This document shows positions 18,096-26,878 of a stretch of DNA of 46,056 nucleotides, piece by piece. Position 1 is the stretch's first letter. Each line of letters begins with the position of its first letter. Source of the DNA: Rickettsia typhi (GTDB lineage Bacteria > Pseudomonadota > Alphaproteobacteria > Rickettsiales > UBA1997); the NCBI GenBank assembly GCA_945865905.1, contig CAMBFC010000011.1, forward strand, positions 1 to 46,056. Direction: 5' to 3'. The position numbers were made by a program, and so were the translations under genes. The notes under the pieces are model-generated. The model ran no database searches. It saw nothing but the letters and a program-made list of their open reading frames with translations, and was not told the origin of the DNA.

Positions 18096-19442
18096 TTATT
18101 GATCCCCTATTTGTTGTCTCTTAGGTTGTAATGGTGGTGGTGGCGAATCTGGATGGTTTGGCCTAGGGTTTGAAGCTGGCTCATCTGTGATTGATTCATA
18201 AGGATCAAAAGGTTGTTGTGGTGTCTTAGCAAGAAGGGTTTTTTTTCGTATCGGAACGGAATAGACCGGAACTGGAACTGTGTCGCTATCTTCACTATGT
18301 CTGGCGGCGGCTTTCTCTATTTCTGTTAATGCTTGATAGACAATTTGACCCGATGCTGTATTGCTATTGCTGCTTGCTCCCTTGGCTTGAATTGAGCCTA
18401 ATCGATTTTCTACGATGCTGTATGAAGCTTCGTCCTCCTCTTCATTTGTTTCGTTTGGCAATCCTGGTATGGCATAAAATGTTCCTAATCTAGTGGCGGC
18501 GACTTCTTCTGCTTGAGCAGAAATTTTGGAATTCTTCACTTTTTCAAGTTGTGGCTCCATTTTATCAAAAAGTCTATTCGGACTTCTAACTTCGACCCTA
18601 ATTGGAACCTCATAAGCTGGAACAGGAACCTCATAAGCCGAAACAGGAACCTCATACATATGCGAATCATCTATAGGGGTCGGAGCTAGATAAGCGTTTT
18701 CATCTGCTCTCGTTCTTAGTTCTAAATTAATAGCTTTTGCCTCTTCTTCTGAATGTAAAATGCTAATTCTTCTAATTCTGACTTCTCGCTGAGCATCTTG
18801 TTTTTGCTTATCTTCATTATATGTATCGAGATAGTGACTAAAAACAGCGGAATTTGAAAAAATCTTAAGACCTTGCAAGCATTGTGTCACTTGAGCTGCT
18901 GGAGTAATCCTTTCAAATTCTGAGAAGGCGCTATTTCCTCCCGGATATATGTTGTGATTATATACCGCTTTACATATATCAAGATTATGTTGCGTAAGGG
19001 GTATTTTGCCAGCTTTCATCATTAGTGCAATGAAGCTATTTTTTGGAGTGTATCCAATTCCAGCTGCTGCGATTTCTTCTGGAGAAATTGTTGTCTCATT
19101 TAATCCTATGCCGTGCATTGGATTGGAATACATTTCTATGTGATCTGCCGCTGCCTCTATTTGATCTGCATTGCGGTATCTTTGTATGCCATTTTTAGCT
19201 TGAATCCATTTGTTGCGAACATATATAGCTCCAATTGCAAGTAATGTTATTGCTGTTGCTGTAACGGCAATTGGCACTGTAGGAAAACCTGTTCCACCAG
19301 CTGCGTTTGCTGGCGTGGTATTTGATGTAGTGGTAATTTCTCTTGGCGCGGTGGGGCTAAAAATGCTGTTAGTAAGCGCTTGCGGCGTACTAGAAAAGGT
19401 ACTGTTTTCGGTTTCGCTAGAAGAATTTGTTGGTGCAACCAA
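18096..19442 (-). CDS. Single-pass membrane protein with repeated Y-x-[V/I]-P tyrosine motifs
   Basis: No family recognised. From the TTG at 19442 the product is 448 residues: Thr/Ser-rich N-terminus, one membrane segment (about 54-75, AVTATAITLLAIGAIYV) followed by basic residues, then a long tail. The tail carries YEVP at 263, 270 and 277, YAIP at 323 and YSVP at 394, plus YSNP 105, YLAP 251, YSIV 341, YQAL 369 and YESI 415, and ends in a polyproline (SPPPPLQPKR). Y-x-x-P and polyproline are the kinds of motif bound by SH2 and SH3 domains of animal signalling proteins. The same frame stays open and Thr-rich up to ~19694, so the 5' part is missing or starts unconventionally. A host-directed surface or effector protein is inference. 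Confidence 0.6.
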   Translation of the reverse strand: MVAPTNSSSETENSTFSSTPQALTNSIFSPTAPREITTTSNTTPANAAGGTGFPTVPIAVTATAITLLAIGAIYVRNKWIQAKNGIQRYRNADQIEAAADHIEMYSNPMHGIGLNETTISPEEIAAAGIGYTPKNSFIALMMKAGKIPLTQHNLDICKAVYNHNIYPGGNSAFSEFERITPAAQVTQCLQGLKIFSNSAVFSHYLDTYNEDKQKQDAQREVRIRRISILHSEEEAKAINLELRTRADENAYLAPTPIDDSHMYEVPVSAYEVPVPAYEVPIRVEVRSPNRLFDKMEPQLEKVKNSKISAQAEEVAATRLGTFYAIPGLPNETNEEEDEASYSIVENRLGSIQAKGASSNSNTASGQIVYQALTEIEKAAARHSEDSDTVPVPVYSVPIRKKTLLAKTPQQPFDPYESITDEPASNPRPNHPDSPPPPLQPKRQQIGDQ

Positions 19443-19694
19443 TGACGATGTAGAAGAAGTTAGAGTGCCACTTTTTGAAGTTACCGTTGTTTCAGTGGTA
19501 GTGGTCGCATTAGCAATGAATCCAGTTGCTGAAGTTGTTGTTGCGCCAGATGATGAAGTTAAAGTAATGATTGTTGGAGTTTTAGTGGTGGTTGTTGATG
19601 TTGTAGGTGTTGTTGGGTTTAGAGTGTTAGTGGTGGTAGCTTCTGTTGGGTCAATCTTTAAGGTTGTGGTGGTTGATGTGCTTGGCGGTCCAGA
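19443..19694 (-). pseudogene. Thr-rich 5' extension of the Y-x-x-P protein, lacking a start codon
   Basis: In the frame of the preceding gene this stretch encodes about 84 residues, roughly half of them Thr or Ser, with runs such as TTPTTSTTTTKTPT. The bias continues that of the annotated N-terminus, so it is almost certainly part of the same gene. No ATG, GTG or TTG occurs in frame; a TAA lies at 19730-19728. The gene appears to have lost its 5' end where it meets the truncated barrel gene at ~19695. An O-glycosylated, mucin-like ectodomain is a possible reading. Confidence 0.5.
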
Positions 19695-20099
19695 ATGTAT
19701 GTTGCTCCTGAATTTTTTTATGATTATTTAAATTCTAAATCTAGGGATTTTTTTGTTGCAGAAGGTCTTGAGCCAGCTTCTAGTCAATTAAGATTAAGAG
19801 ATCGCTATGGTGTAAAAGTAAATTTTGGTTATGAAATAATGTCAAAAACTAATGTTTTTGTAAATGTAGGATTGGCAAGAAATAGCTATCAACAGAATTG
19901 GGATGAGGCTCAGCGCATGCTACATTCTTCTAAAATAGCGCCTATTTATGGAGTTGGGATAAGTTATGATTTTACTGCTAATTGGGCAGCAAAACTTTCT
20001 TATGACAGACAGAGCTTTGCTGTAAGATATATTGATAATGGCTTTAGAGATAAAATCAAGCTAGATGTAATCAAAGCTGGTGTAGTTTACAGCTTCTAA
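19695..20099 (+). pseudogene. Outer-membrane beta-barrel protein, 5'-truncated
   Basis: 134 residues that look like the C-terminal half of a porin- or surface-antigen-type barrel: MYVAPEFFYDYLN, then alternating strands (VKVNFGYEIM, TNVFVNVGLA, IAPIYGVGISYDF, WAAKLSYDRQSF) ending in [10 protein letters not shown] with terminal Phe. There is no signal peptide, and the ATG sits in mid-strand sequence. In-frame TGA seven codons upstream confirms that the frame does not continue. It therefore looks like a remnant left by a rearrangement. Its stop overlaps the convergent lpd end by four bases. Confidence 0.6.
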
Positions 20100-21502
20100 G
20101 CGTGAATCGCTCTTTTATCAACCGCTAATGCCGCCTCTTTCACCGCCTCGTTGTAGGTGGGGTGAGCGTGGCAGGTGCGGGCAATATCTTCTGCTGAACC
20201 GCCAAATTCCATTGCCATTACAACTTCGTGAATAGTGTTTCCTGCTTCACGGGCAATGATGTGCGCGCCAAGAACGCGATCGGTTTTGGCGCAAGCGAGA
20301 ATCTTCACAAAGCCCTGATCATCAAATGTAGCGCGAGCTCTTGAGTTTGCCATCATCGAGAATTTTCCTGCTTTATAAGCAATGCCAGCCGCTTTTAATT
20401 CTTCTTCTGTTTTGCCGACTGAGGCAACTTCTGGGTAAGTGTAAATCACATTAGGAATCACATCATAGTTTACATGACCTTTTTGGCCTGCGATAATTTC
20501 TGCAACGGCCATGCCTTCATCTTCAGCTTTGTGGGCTAGCATTGGGCCGGTGGTAACATCTCCAATAACATAAATATTGTTGGTGCTGGTTTGCAAATGG
20601 TTGTTTTCGATGAAGCCGCGAGCGTTTGGTTTGATTCCAACATTTTCGAGCCCAAGATTATCGCTGTTTGGTTTGCGACCGATTGCAACAAGAACAACAT
20701 CTGCTTGCAATGTTTCTTTGGTGCCGCCATTTGCGGGCTCAACTTCAACGCTGGCGCCGTTTGCGGATTTTTTAACCGCAAGAACTTTTGTTGATAAACG
20801 AAATTTAAATCCTTGTTTTTCTAGGATTCTTTGGAAATTGCGTGAAACCTCTGCATCCATGGCAGGCGTGATTTTATCGAGATATTCAACTACTTCAATT
20901 TCAGTGCCAAATCTGCCCCAAACTGAAGCCATTTCTAAACCAATAACGCCAGCGCCAATCACTATCATTTTTTTAGGAACCGCTGTTAAATCAAGCGCAC
21001 CGGTAGATGAGACAATTATTTTTTCATCAATTTCTACTCCGGGCAATTTTGTAACTTCGCTGCCAGTGGCGATAATAAAATTTTTGGCAGTGAGTTTTTG
21101 TTTAGAGCCATCTGTGCCGATAACTTCTACAGTATTTTTATCAAGAAATTTTGCTTGGCCTTCAATTGAAGTAACTTTATTTTTTTTGAAGAGTCCAGCG
21201 ATTCCGCCAGTAAGGCCGGCGATGATTTCATTTTTGTTGGCGAGCATTTTTGCAACATCAATTTTTGGTGCAGAAATGCTGATTCCTAGTTTGGTGAAAG
21301 AATGGGAGGCATCGTGAAATTTGTGCGAGATTTCTAGTAGCGCTTTTGAGGGGATGCAGCCAACATTTAAGCAAGTTCCACCGAGGGTTTTGCGTTTTTC
21401 TACGCAGGCGGTTTTGAGACCAAGTTGTGCGGCGCGAATAGCTGCTACATAGCCTCCAGGGCCACCACCGATAATTATTACATCAAAATTTTGCTCTGTC
21501 AT
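20096..21502 (-). CDS. lpd: Dihydrolipoamide dehydrogenase
   Basis: E3 flavoprotein that re-oxidises lipoamide in the pyruvate and 2-oxoglutarate dehydrogenase complexes. 468 residues. FAD site [17 protein letters not shown] (12-28), redox disulfide C44/C49 in [16 protein letters not shown] site [14 protein letters not shown], and the C-terminal active-site His-Glu in [13 protein letters not shown]. No E1 or E2 gene is adjacent. A 578-base gap with two hairpin elements separates its start from the upstream panB end. Confidence 0.96.
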   Translation of the reverse strand: MTEQNFDVIIIGGGPGGYVAAIRAAQLGLKTACVEKRKTLGGTCLNVGCIPSKALLEISHKFHDASHSFTKLGISISAPKIDVAKMLANKNEIIAGLTGGIAGLFKKNKVTSIEGQAKFLDKNTVEVIGTDGSKQKLTAKNFIIATGSEVTKLPGVEIDEKIIVSSTGALDLTAVPKKMIVIGAGVIGLEMASVWGRFGTEIEVVEYLDKITPAMDAEVSRNFQRILEKQGFKFRLSTKVLAVKKSANGASVEVEPANGGTKETLQADVVLVAIGRKPNSDNLGLENVGIKPNARGFIENNHLQTSTNNIYVIGDVTTGPMLAHKAEDEGMAVAEIIAGQKGHVNYDVIPNVIYTYPEVASVGKTEEELKAAGIAYKAGKFSMMANSRARATFDDQGFVKILACAKTDRVLGAHIIAREAGNTIHEVVMAMEFGGSAEDIARTCHAHPTYNEAVKEAALAVDKRAIHA

Positions 21503-21576
21503 TTTTTTAAAAAAAAGTTAGTTATGCCTTTATTTTCGCTATTTTTGTTACAAACTCAATCTTTTTCTTTGGGTGG

Positions 21577-21723
21577 TTGAAAGAAATGGGGATTGGGAGT
21601 TGGGTGGCGATGCTCTGCTGCTCAGACACCGCGCCCATCTGATTTAAGCAAGCGTAGCTTGAGATGGGCGCAGAACTCGCCTCAGAGCATCGCCACCCAA
21701 CTCCCAATCCCCACTTCTTTCAA
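21577..21723 (+). repeat. Hairpin element copy 1 (core forward) with locus-specific inverted arms
   Basis: Core 21613-21687 (75 bp) begins CTCTG and ends CAGAG. Inside it GCGCCCATCT pairs with AGATGGGCGC and CAAGC-GTA-GCTTG forms the tip. The flanks 21577-21612 and 21688-21723 are reverse complements with one mismatch in 36, and beyond about 8 bases they share no sequence with the flanks of copies 3 and 4. Total fold of 147 bases. Confidence 0.9.
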
Positions 21724-21914
21724 TTCTAATTTTTTTAGGAAAAAATTAGAGGGAATTTTGCTTGTATTACTCTTTCAGATTATTGTGCAATTTTTTGGAA
21801 GAAAACCATTTAGAAGAAAGCAGTTTTTTGTTATAATTACATTGAGGTAGGGAGTGGGAAAAAAGAAAAAGTTTATTGCACTAAGGAGGGGGGTGTTTTT
21901 TTGTACTAAAGAAA

Positions 21915-22038
21915 GGTCGAAGAGCTCGTCTGGTGATGCTCTGAGGCGAGTTCTGCGTCTTATCGCGAGCTACGCTCGCTTAAATCAGATGAGCGCGGTG
22001 TCTGAGCAGCAGAGTATCACCAGACGAGCTCTTCGACC
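21915..22038 (-). repeat. Hairpin element copy 2 (core reversed) with locus-specific inverted arms
   Basis: Core 21939-22014 (76 bp) is the reverse-orientation homologue of copy 1. The tip stem is CGAGC-GTA-GCTCG, a compensated change relative to CAAGC/GCTTG. Flanks 21915-21938 and 22015-22038 are reverse complements with one mismatch in 24, right beside the core. It begins 191 bases after copy 1 and ends 42 bases before panB. Confidence 0.9.
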
Positions 22039-22080
22039 GAGGGCGAGAATTATAGTTCATCTTTATCTGAGAACAAAAAC

Positions 22081-22875
22081 CTAAACCAAATTCTCTTTCG
22101 CAGGAAATTTTCCACTTTTCACATCATCAACAAACCCTTGAACCGCTTGACCAACATCGCTTGCAAGATCAGCATAATTCTTAACAAATTTTGGCTTAAA
22201 TTCTTGATTTAATCCAAGCACATCGTCAATTACCAAAACTTGCCCATCGCAATCAAGAGAGGCCCCAATGCCAATTGTGGGGATTTTTAATGCTTGAGTA
22301 ATTTGATCAGCAAGTTTTGCGGGCACAGCTTCGATAACGCAGGCAAAAGCTCCTGCGGCTTCAGCAAGTTTAGCTATCTCGATTATTTCTTGGGCAGATT
22401 TTTCATCGCGGCCTTGATATTTATAACCACCTATTTCACGCACTTGTTGAGGCAATAAACCAACATGCGCCATAACCGCAATATCATTATCAACCATCAT
22501 TTTGATTGCAGCAATCGCCTCACGCGAGGTTTCTATTTTAACGGCGTCGCAGCCAGTTTCATCGATAATTTTTTGCGCAGTTTGATAGGCTTGCAGCGCC
22601 GATTTTTCGAACGAGCCGCAAGGAACATCAACAACAATTAATGATTGCTGCGTTGCTTTTACTACGGCGCGACCGTGATTTATCATCATTTCAACACTAA
22701 CATCAACGGTATCTTTGTGGCCATAAATGCACATTCCGAGTGAATCTCCAACCAAAATTATATCGCAAGAACTATCAAGAATTTTTGCGATAGGAAAAGT
22801 GTAGGCGGTGAGGCAGGTGATTTTCTCGTGATTTTTTTTGTTGAGAATGTCGCGGATCGAAATCTTGTTTTTCAT
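22081..22875 (-). CDS. panB: 3-methyl-2-oxobutanoate hydroxymethyltransferase
   Basis: First step of pantothenate (CoA precursor) synthesis: adds a hydroxymethyl group from methylene-tetrahydrofolate to 2-oxoisovalerate to give ketopantoate. 264 residues, TIM-barrel family. Signatures: CLTAYTFPIAKILD, ILVGDSLGMCIYGHKDT (metal and substrate site), GCDAVKIET, VMAHVGLLPQ, TIGIGASLDCDGQVLVIDD. Neither panC nor panD is in the window. Its ATG overlaps the upstream AsmA-family stop by four bases. Confidence 0.95.
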   Translation of the reverse strand: MKNKISIRDILNKKNHEKITCLTAYTFPIAKILDSSCDIILVGDSLGMCIYGHKDTVDVSVEMMINHGRAVVKATQQSLIVVDVPCGSFEKSALQAYQTAQKIIDETGCDAVKIETSREAIAAIKMMVDNDIAVMAHVGLLPQQVREIGGYKYQGRDEKSAQEIIEIAKLAEAAGAFACVIEAVPAKLADQITQALKIPTIGIGASLDCDGQVLVIDDVLGLNQEFKPKFVKNYADLASDVGQAVQGFVDDVKSGKFPAKENLV

Positions 22876-25800
22876 TTTTTGTTGGGCATATAAATTGCTT
22901 GTGAAGATGGGTCTTTTGGCATTGAATTGGCTGGATCATATTGCTGTTGCAACATTGAGCTGGCAGCCTCAGGTTGTTGTTTCGGCGGTGAATAGTTATT
23001 ATCAGTTGCTGCCGCCTCTATTGCCGCCGCCATTTTTGCTTGATCGGGGGTGGATGCAACAGTGACTGGAATCTCTGGGGCACTAGCTTCAATTGGGGGT
23101 GCATCGGGCAATTTCAAATATTGCTTTACTTGATCGAGGTTGCTGCTTTGACTAATATTATTAAAATCACCTTTGAGATTTGTTGCGATATTTAAAGGAA
23201 TTTGTTTTTTGAGATTGCCGGTTAAAAAAATAATATTTGCCGAACTATCAATTGAATTTCTGACAAAATCAATTTTGCCAGATAATATGCCGTTAGCTGC
23301 CACGGTTTCAAAATCTATTTTAAATGTATTGTCGCGACCTTTTTCGATTGTTGCAGTGCCGGTAGCTTGCTTTAAATTGGTTGTGGCGTTAGGATTAAAA
23401 AGAATTTTCTCTGGATCGCGAAGATCTTCGACATAATTTTTTGGATTAAACGTTTTTTTTACAAGATCGTTCAAGCCATAATTTTCAACGGTTACGCCTG
23501 TATTGCTAAATTTTATAGAGCTGTTTAAATTTTTGAAAAACTCGGTTCTGTTGCTCGATAAAGATTCAATGCTGGCCGTTATGTTCGAAGTAGCATTAAT
23601 ATTTTTTATTCCCATTAAATCAGATAATAATGGTTTTAATTTTATTTCAGTTAGAACTACATTGCCGCTTAAGGCCTTGTCAAACTTGATGCCGGCGACT
23701 CCTTTATAAGTTAAGTTGCCACCATAAATATCGGCAGTGAAATTATCAAAATCAATAATTCCATCTTTTAATTTGCCAGAAATTTTTATATTTTCGACAG
23801 AAAAATCATCAAAATTGGCATTGTCTAAATTGATAGAAATATCTCCTTTGAACCCCTCTAAAGATGGCAGTGCGTAGAATTGATCTAGTGCAGAAATTTT
23901 ATTATTTTGTGTTGAAACTATCTTGCTATCGTTAGTTGCGGAAGATTTATCATCAACCAAAACCGATTTATCTTCACTAGAATCGGGAGTGTTTTGCAAA
24001 GATTGATAATCAAAGTTTTTTGCTCTAATTGTTATATCAAGTTTAGGGTTTGTGCCACTAATATCAACCGCTAAAGATGCGGCTAAATCAATTTTATCTG
24101 AATTTAATTTTAACTCTCTGATTTCAAGGTAGCCTTGTCCAAAACGCATTTTTACTGATTGATTATCAAAGGTTGAGTTTTTATAAACTAACTCATCGAA
24201 TGATAGTGAAAGTTGGTTATTTGAACTAAAATCATTTAGCCATAGAAGCTTCTTTAACAGTGATCCGGGCGATAAATAAATGTTTTGTCCAGAGGTAAAA
24301 AAATAATCATCAATCACTAAATTGTTAACATGAAAATTGCTAAAAATTGATGAAGTTTTTGTTGTATAATGAATCCTCACTTCTCCAAGCACCTCACTCT
24401 TGCCGTTATTGATATTAAGATAGACATTATTTAAAGATGTTGAGTTTGGAATCAGCATTATATCGGCGTAAAGATTATAATTTTTGAGATTATCATAGAT
24501 CAAATTTTGTGATTCGATATGAAGCCATTTGAAAATATCAGCCAGCTTGGGCCCGCTCGCATCAAGGCTGCCGATAAATTTGGGGATAGTATGATTTTCG
24601 AGTGCGCCACTCATGCGAAACATTCCGCCGCCCGGAACTTCTAGAGTTAATGGCAAAATTAATATCTCACCTTCTTTTGAAATTGTAGCGTAAAGATTAA
24701 CATTTTTTATTTCTTCGTTGAGGTATTTTACTCGGCTAATTGTAAGCTCTGCAGTAAGATCAAAATCGCGAAGATCTTTGGCGAGATTTAGCGTTAGATC
24801 GCTTTCTTCTTTTTTTATTTTCATTGCTGCGTTGTTTGCATCATCAGCTGTGGTTTCGGCGCTTTCTGCTGTTGCCATTTTATCATTAGAGACTTTTTTT
24901 GTCGCGGCTTCGGCAGCAATTGCGACTTCTTTTTCACTTAACCAAATTGCATCAAGATCAACATTTTCAAGACCCATCTTAATATCAATCAAAGGTAATT
25001 TTGTTGTTAAATCAATTTCGATGTCGCCACGACCGTTGATAATATTGGAGTTAATAAAAATATTGTTAATTAATATTTGCTCCGCCTCGCTAACGATACT
25101 GGCCTTAAGTTTAATTGATTTATTTGCAGGATTAATTTTGTTATAGATAAGACCGTCGCGGGCTACATAACTTTTATAGAAATTTTTTAGATCAAAGATT
25201 TCTGCTTCAAGCTTGCCTTTAAATTTGCTTTTTAAAAATCCAATATTTTCTTCAGGAAAAACACCGCTAATTTTGAAGTTTCCGTAAGAAGAAGTAAGCT
25301 CTAAGACAGAACTATTATTTTCAGAATTTTCATCATATTTTTGCCTGAATCTGGCGATCAAACGAAAATCATTGATGATTTCTTGATTAAAAAATGAACC
25401 TTCGGCGATAATTTTCTTTTTTGAGAAAGAAGCTTGAGCATTAATGGCATCAATCTCTCTCTTGTTAGAAAATTTGTCATAAGCAACCCAAGTCGATTTT
25501 TCAATAAATATTTTTGGCAAATTAGCCGAATTAAAATTAGCTAAATCAAGTTTATCAATTTTGAATAAATCAACAAATAATTTGCCGCTAATTCCGCTGT
25601 TATTGCCCTTTTTAAGCGCTAGATTAGTGGCTTTTTTGGAAACGATTTCTGTTATCTTATCAGACATTGTTTCGGGCTTCTTATCGATGCTATAATTTTG
25701 CAAAATTGCTTGCGAAAAAATAATATTATCAACCGCAAATTCTCCTATCAAAGATGATAAAAATGATAATTTAATAGTGACTTGCTTGGCATAAAAGCTA

Positions 25801-26108
25801 TAATTTTTGTCATCATTAACATAATTTTGTAAGATTACATCATTTATGGTTATTGATGGAGAAGGCAATAGCGCCACAGATACTTTTCCGTCAATTTCAA
25901 GATTTGCCTTTAAAGCAGCGCTAACTCTTTGTTCAATTTGAAATTGCAACGCAGAATTGTTGAATAAATAAGGAATAAAAATCAATAAAAGCAGGCAGGC
26001 CAAAAAAACTGGCAAAATAATTTTATAAGCCTCAGAGGCCGCCAGTCTTGTTTTTAGGCTGTTGTAATAGCCTTTGATTTTGGTTTTGATTTTTTCTACA
26101 AATACCAT
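22872..26108 (-). CDS. AsmA family protein (large)
   Basis: 1078 residues with one N-terminal membrane anchor (about 29-50, IILPVFLACLLLLIFIPYLF) and a very long periplasmic, beta-rich body, the pattern of AsmA/TamB-like bridge proteins thought to move lipids to or maintain the outer membrane. RVSAALKANLEIDGKVSVAL near the N-terminus and IKISGKLKDGIIDFDNFTAD near 790 are AsmA-like. A low-complexity acidic/Ala-rich insert lies at about 392-432, and the last ~100 residues are Pro/Gln/Ala-rich. Role in lipid transport is from family knowledge; the sequence does not identify the substrate. Coupled to panB by an ATGA overlap. Confidence 0.8.
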   Translation of the reverse strand: MVFVEKIKTKIKGYYNSLKTRLAASEAYKIILPVFLACLLLLIFIPYLFNNSALQFQIEQRVSAALKANLEIDGKVSVALLPSPSITINDVILQNYVNDDKNYSFYAKQVTIKLSFLSSLIGEFAVDNIIFSQAILQNYSIDKKPETMSDKITEIVSKKATNLALKKGNNSGISGKLFVDLFKIDKLDLANFNSANLPKIFIEKSTWVAYDKFSNKREIDAINAQASFSKKKIIAEGSFFNQEIINDFRLIARFRQKYDENSENNSSVLELTSSYGNFKISGVFPEENIGFLKSKFKGKLEAEIFDLKNFYKSYVARDGLIYNKINPANKSIKLKASIVSEAEQILINNIFINSNIINGRGDIEIDLTTKLPLIDIKMGLENVDLDAIWLSEKEVAIAAEAATKKVSNDKMATAESAETTADDANNAAMKIKKEESDLTLNLAKDLRDFDLTAELTISRVKYLNEEIKNVNLYATISKEGEILILPLTLEVPGGGMFRMSGALENHTIPKFIGSLDASGPKLADIFKWLHIESQNLIYDNLKNYNLYADIMLIPNSTSLNNVYLNINNGKSEVLGEVRIHYTTKTSSIFSNFHVNNLVIDDYFFTSGQNIYLSPGSLLKKLLWLNDFSSNNQLSLSFDELVYKNSTFDNQSVKMRFGQGYLEIRELKLNSDKIDLAASLAVDISGTNPKLDITIRAKNFDYQSLQNTPDSSEDKSVLVDDKSSATNDSKIVSTQNNKISALDQFYALPSLEGFKGDISINLDNANFDDFSVENIKISGKLKDGIIDFDNFTADIYGGNLTYKGVAGIKFDKALSGNVVLTEIKLKPLLSDLMGIKNINATSNITASIESLSSNRTEFFKNLNSSIKFSNTGVTVENYGLNDLVKKTFNPKNYVEDLRDPEKILFNPNATTNLKQATGTATIEKGRDNTFKIDFETVAANGILSGKIDFVRNSIDSSANIIFLTGNLKKQIPLNIATNLKGDFNNISQSSNLDQVKQYLKLPDAPPIEASAPEIPVTVASTPDQAKMAAAIEAAATDNNYSPPKQQPEAASSMLQQQYDPANSMPKDPSSQAIYMPNKK

Positions 26109-26204
26109 TATTATTTGAGCGATTAAATTTAATCTATATTAATAATGGAGTAAAATTAGTTATTCAATTTATAATGCGATTTATGTTCGCAAATATAATC
26201 AAAA

Positions 26205-26279
26205 TGGTTGGGACGGAAGGATTCGAACCTACGCATGACGGGATCAAAACCCGTTGCCTTACCGCTTGGCTACGTCCCA
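26205..26279 (-). tRNA. tRNA-Gln(TTG)
   Basis: On the minus strand: acceptor TGGGACG with CGTCCCA, anticodon arm ACGGG-TTTTGAT-CCCGT giving anticodon TTG, T arm with TTCGAAT, discriminator A, and CCA encoded (26205-26207). A glutamine identity fits the U-A-rich acceptor end. Confidence 0.95.
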
Positions 26280-26482
26280 ATATAAAAAACTCGAGGGGAA
26301 GGTGATTGATTTTAAAGACTTATCGCTTGGAAGTCAATAAATGATAGATAATTTGGAATAAATTCTTTATTTTAAAGGTTATAAGTGAGATTTTTGCAAT
26401 CTAAAATCATATAAAACATTTGACAGCAAAAAAAATATCATCAAAGTTTTTCAAAATATTTAGTTAAAAATAATTTAAATTT

Positions 26483-26872
26483 ATGAGCAAAATTCAAGAA
26501 ATCATCGCACTTTCAGATCAGTTAAATCGTGATACTGAAGCTTTAATTAATAAAGTATCTGAAATTACTGCCACCGGCGCTTTTGGCGGCGGTGTCGATC
26601 CTTTTATTTTTGGCCTAACAATTTTTATTCTTACCTGTTTCGTTGGATATTTTGTGGTATGGCGCGTTACCCCAGCACTGCACACGCCTTTGATGGCTGT
26701 TACTAATGCAATTTCTGGCGTGATTATTGTTGGAGCAATTATCGCTCTTGGTTCAACCAAAGCCTTTTCGCTAATTTCGGTGATAAGTTTTTTGGCGATC
26801 GTGATTGCCAGCATCAATATTGTCGGCGGGTTTTTTGTAACTTGGCGAATGTTAGAAATGTTTAAAAAATAA
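26483..26872 (+). CDS. pntA2: NAD(P) transhydrogenase subunit alpha, membrane part (PntA2)
   Basis: 129 residues with three or four membrane segments (about 41-60, 70-92, 97-122). In alphaproteobacteria PntA is split: this small subunit carries the first membrane helices of the proton-pumping NADH:NADP+ transhydrogenase. [20 protein letters not shown] and the end [20 protein letters not shown] are diagnostic. The usual partners pntA1 and pntB are not adjacent: upstream is a tRNA on the other strand and 6 bases downstream is an oxygenase-like gene. A TTGACA at 26420 could be its -35. Confidence 0.9.
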   Translation: MSKIQEIIALSDQLNRDTEALINKVSEITATGAFGGGVDPFIFGLTIFILTCFVGYFVVWRVTPALHTPLMAVTNAISGVIIVGAIIALGSTKAFSLISVISFLAIVIASINIVGGFFVTWRMLEMFKK

Positions 26873-26878
26873 TAAGTT

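Larger units (their letters stand above)
21503..22080. other. 578-base gene-free spacer holding a convergent pair of hairpin elements
   Basis: Between the lpd start and the panB end. It contains hairpin element copies 1 and 2 (listed separately), an AT-rich perfect 11-bp hairpin at 21725-21750, a TATAAT-like box at 21832-21837 (+) and about 165 bases with no recognisable content. Open frames passing through the hairpins are by-products of the repeat and I do not call them as genes. Confidence 0.8.

Noticed and set aside
19210..19731. Plus-strand 173-codon frame (MLRTYIAPIAS...)
   Set aside because: It is the mirror of the Thr-rich coding region on the minus strand; Val-rich composition comes from reversed ACA/ACC/ACT codons.
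21577..21723. Hairpin elements as ordinary rho-independent terminators
   Set aside because: Stems are far longer than terminators, copy 1 and 2 have no T-run on the exit side of neighbouring genes, and pairs lie on both ends of a spacer; a secondary role in termination is not excluded.
21854..22084. Plus-strand 76-codon frame through hairpin copy 2
   Set aside because: The reading frame crosses both arms and core; the recurrent ALRRVLR...MGAVSEQQS peptide appears wherever the core occurs and is a repeat by-product.
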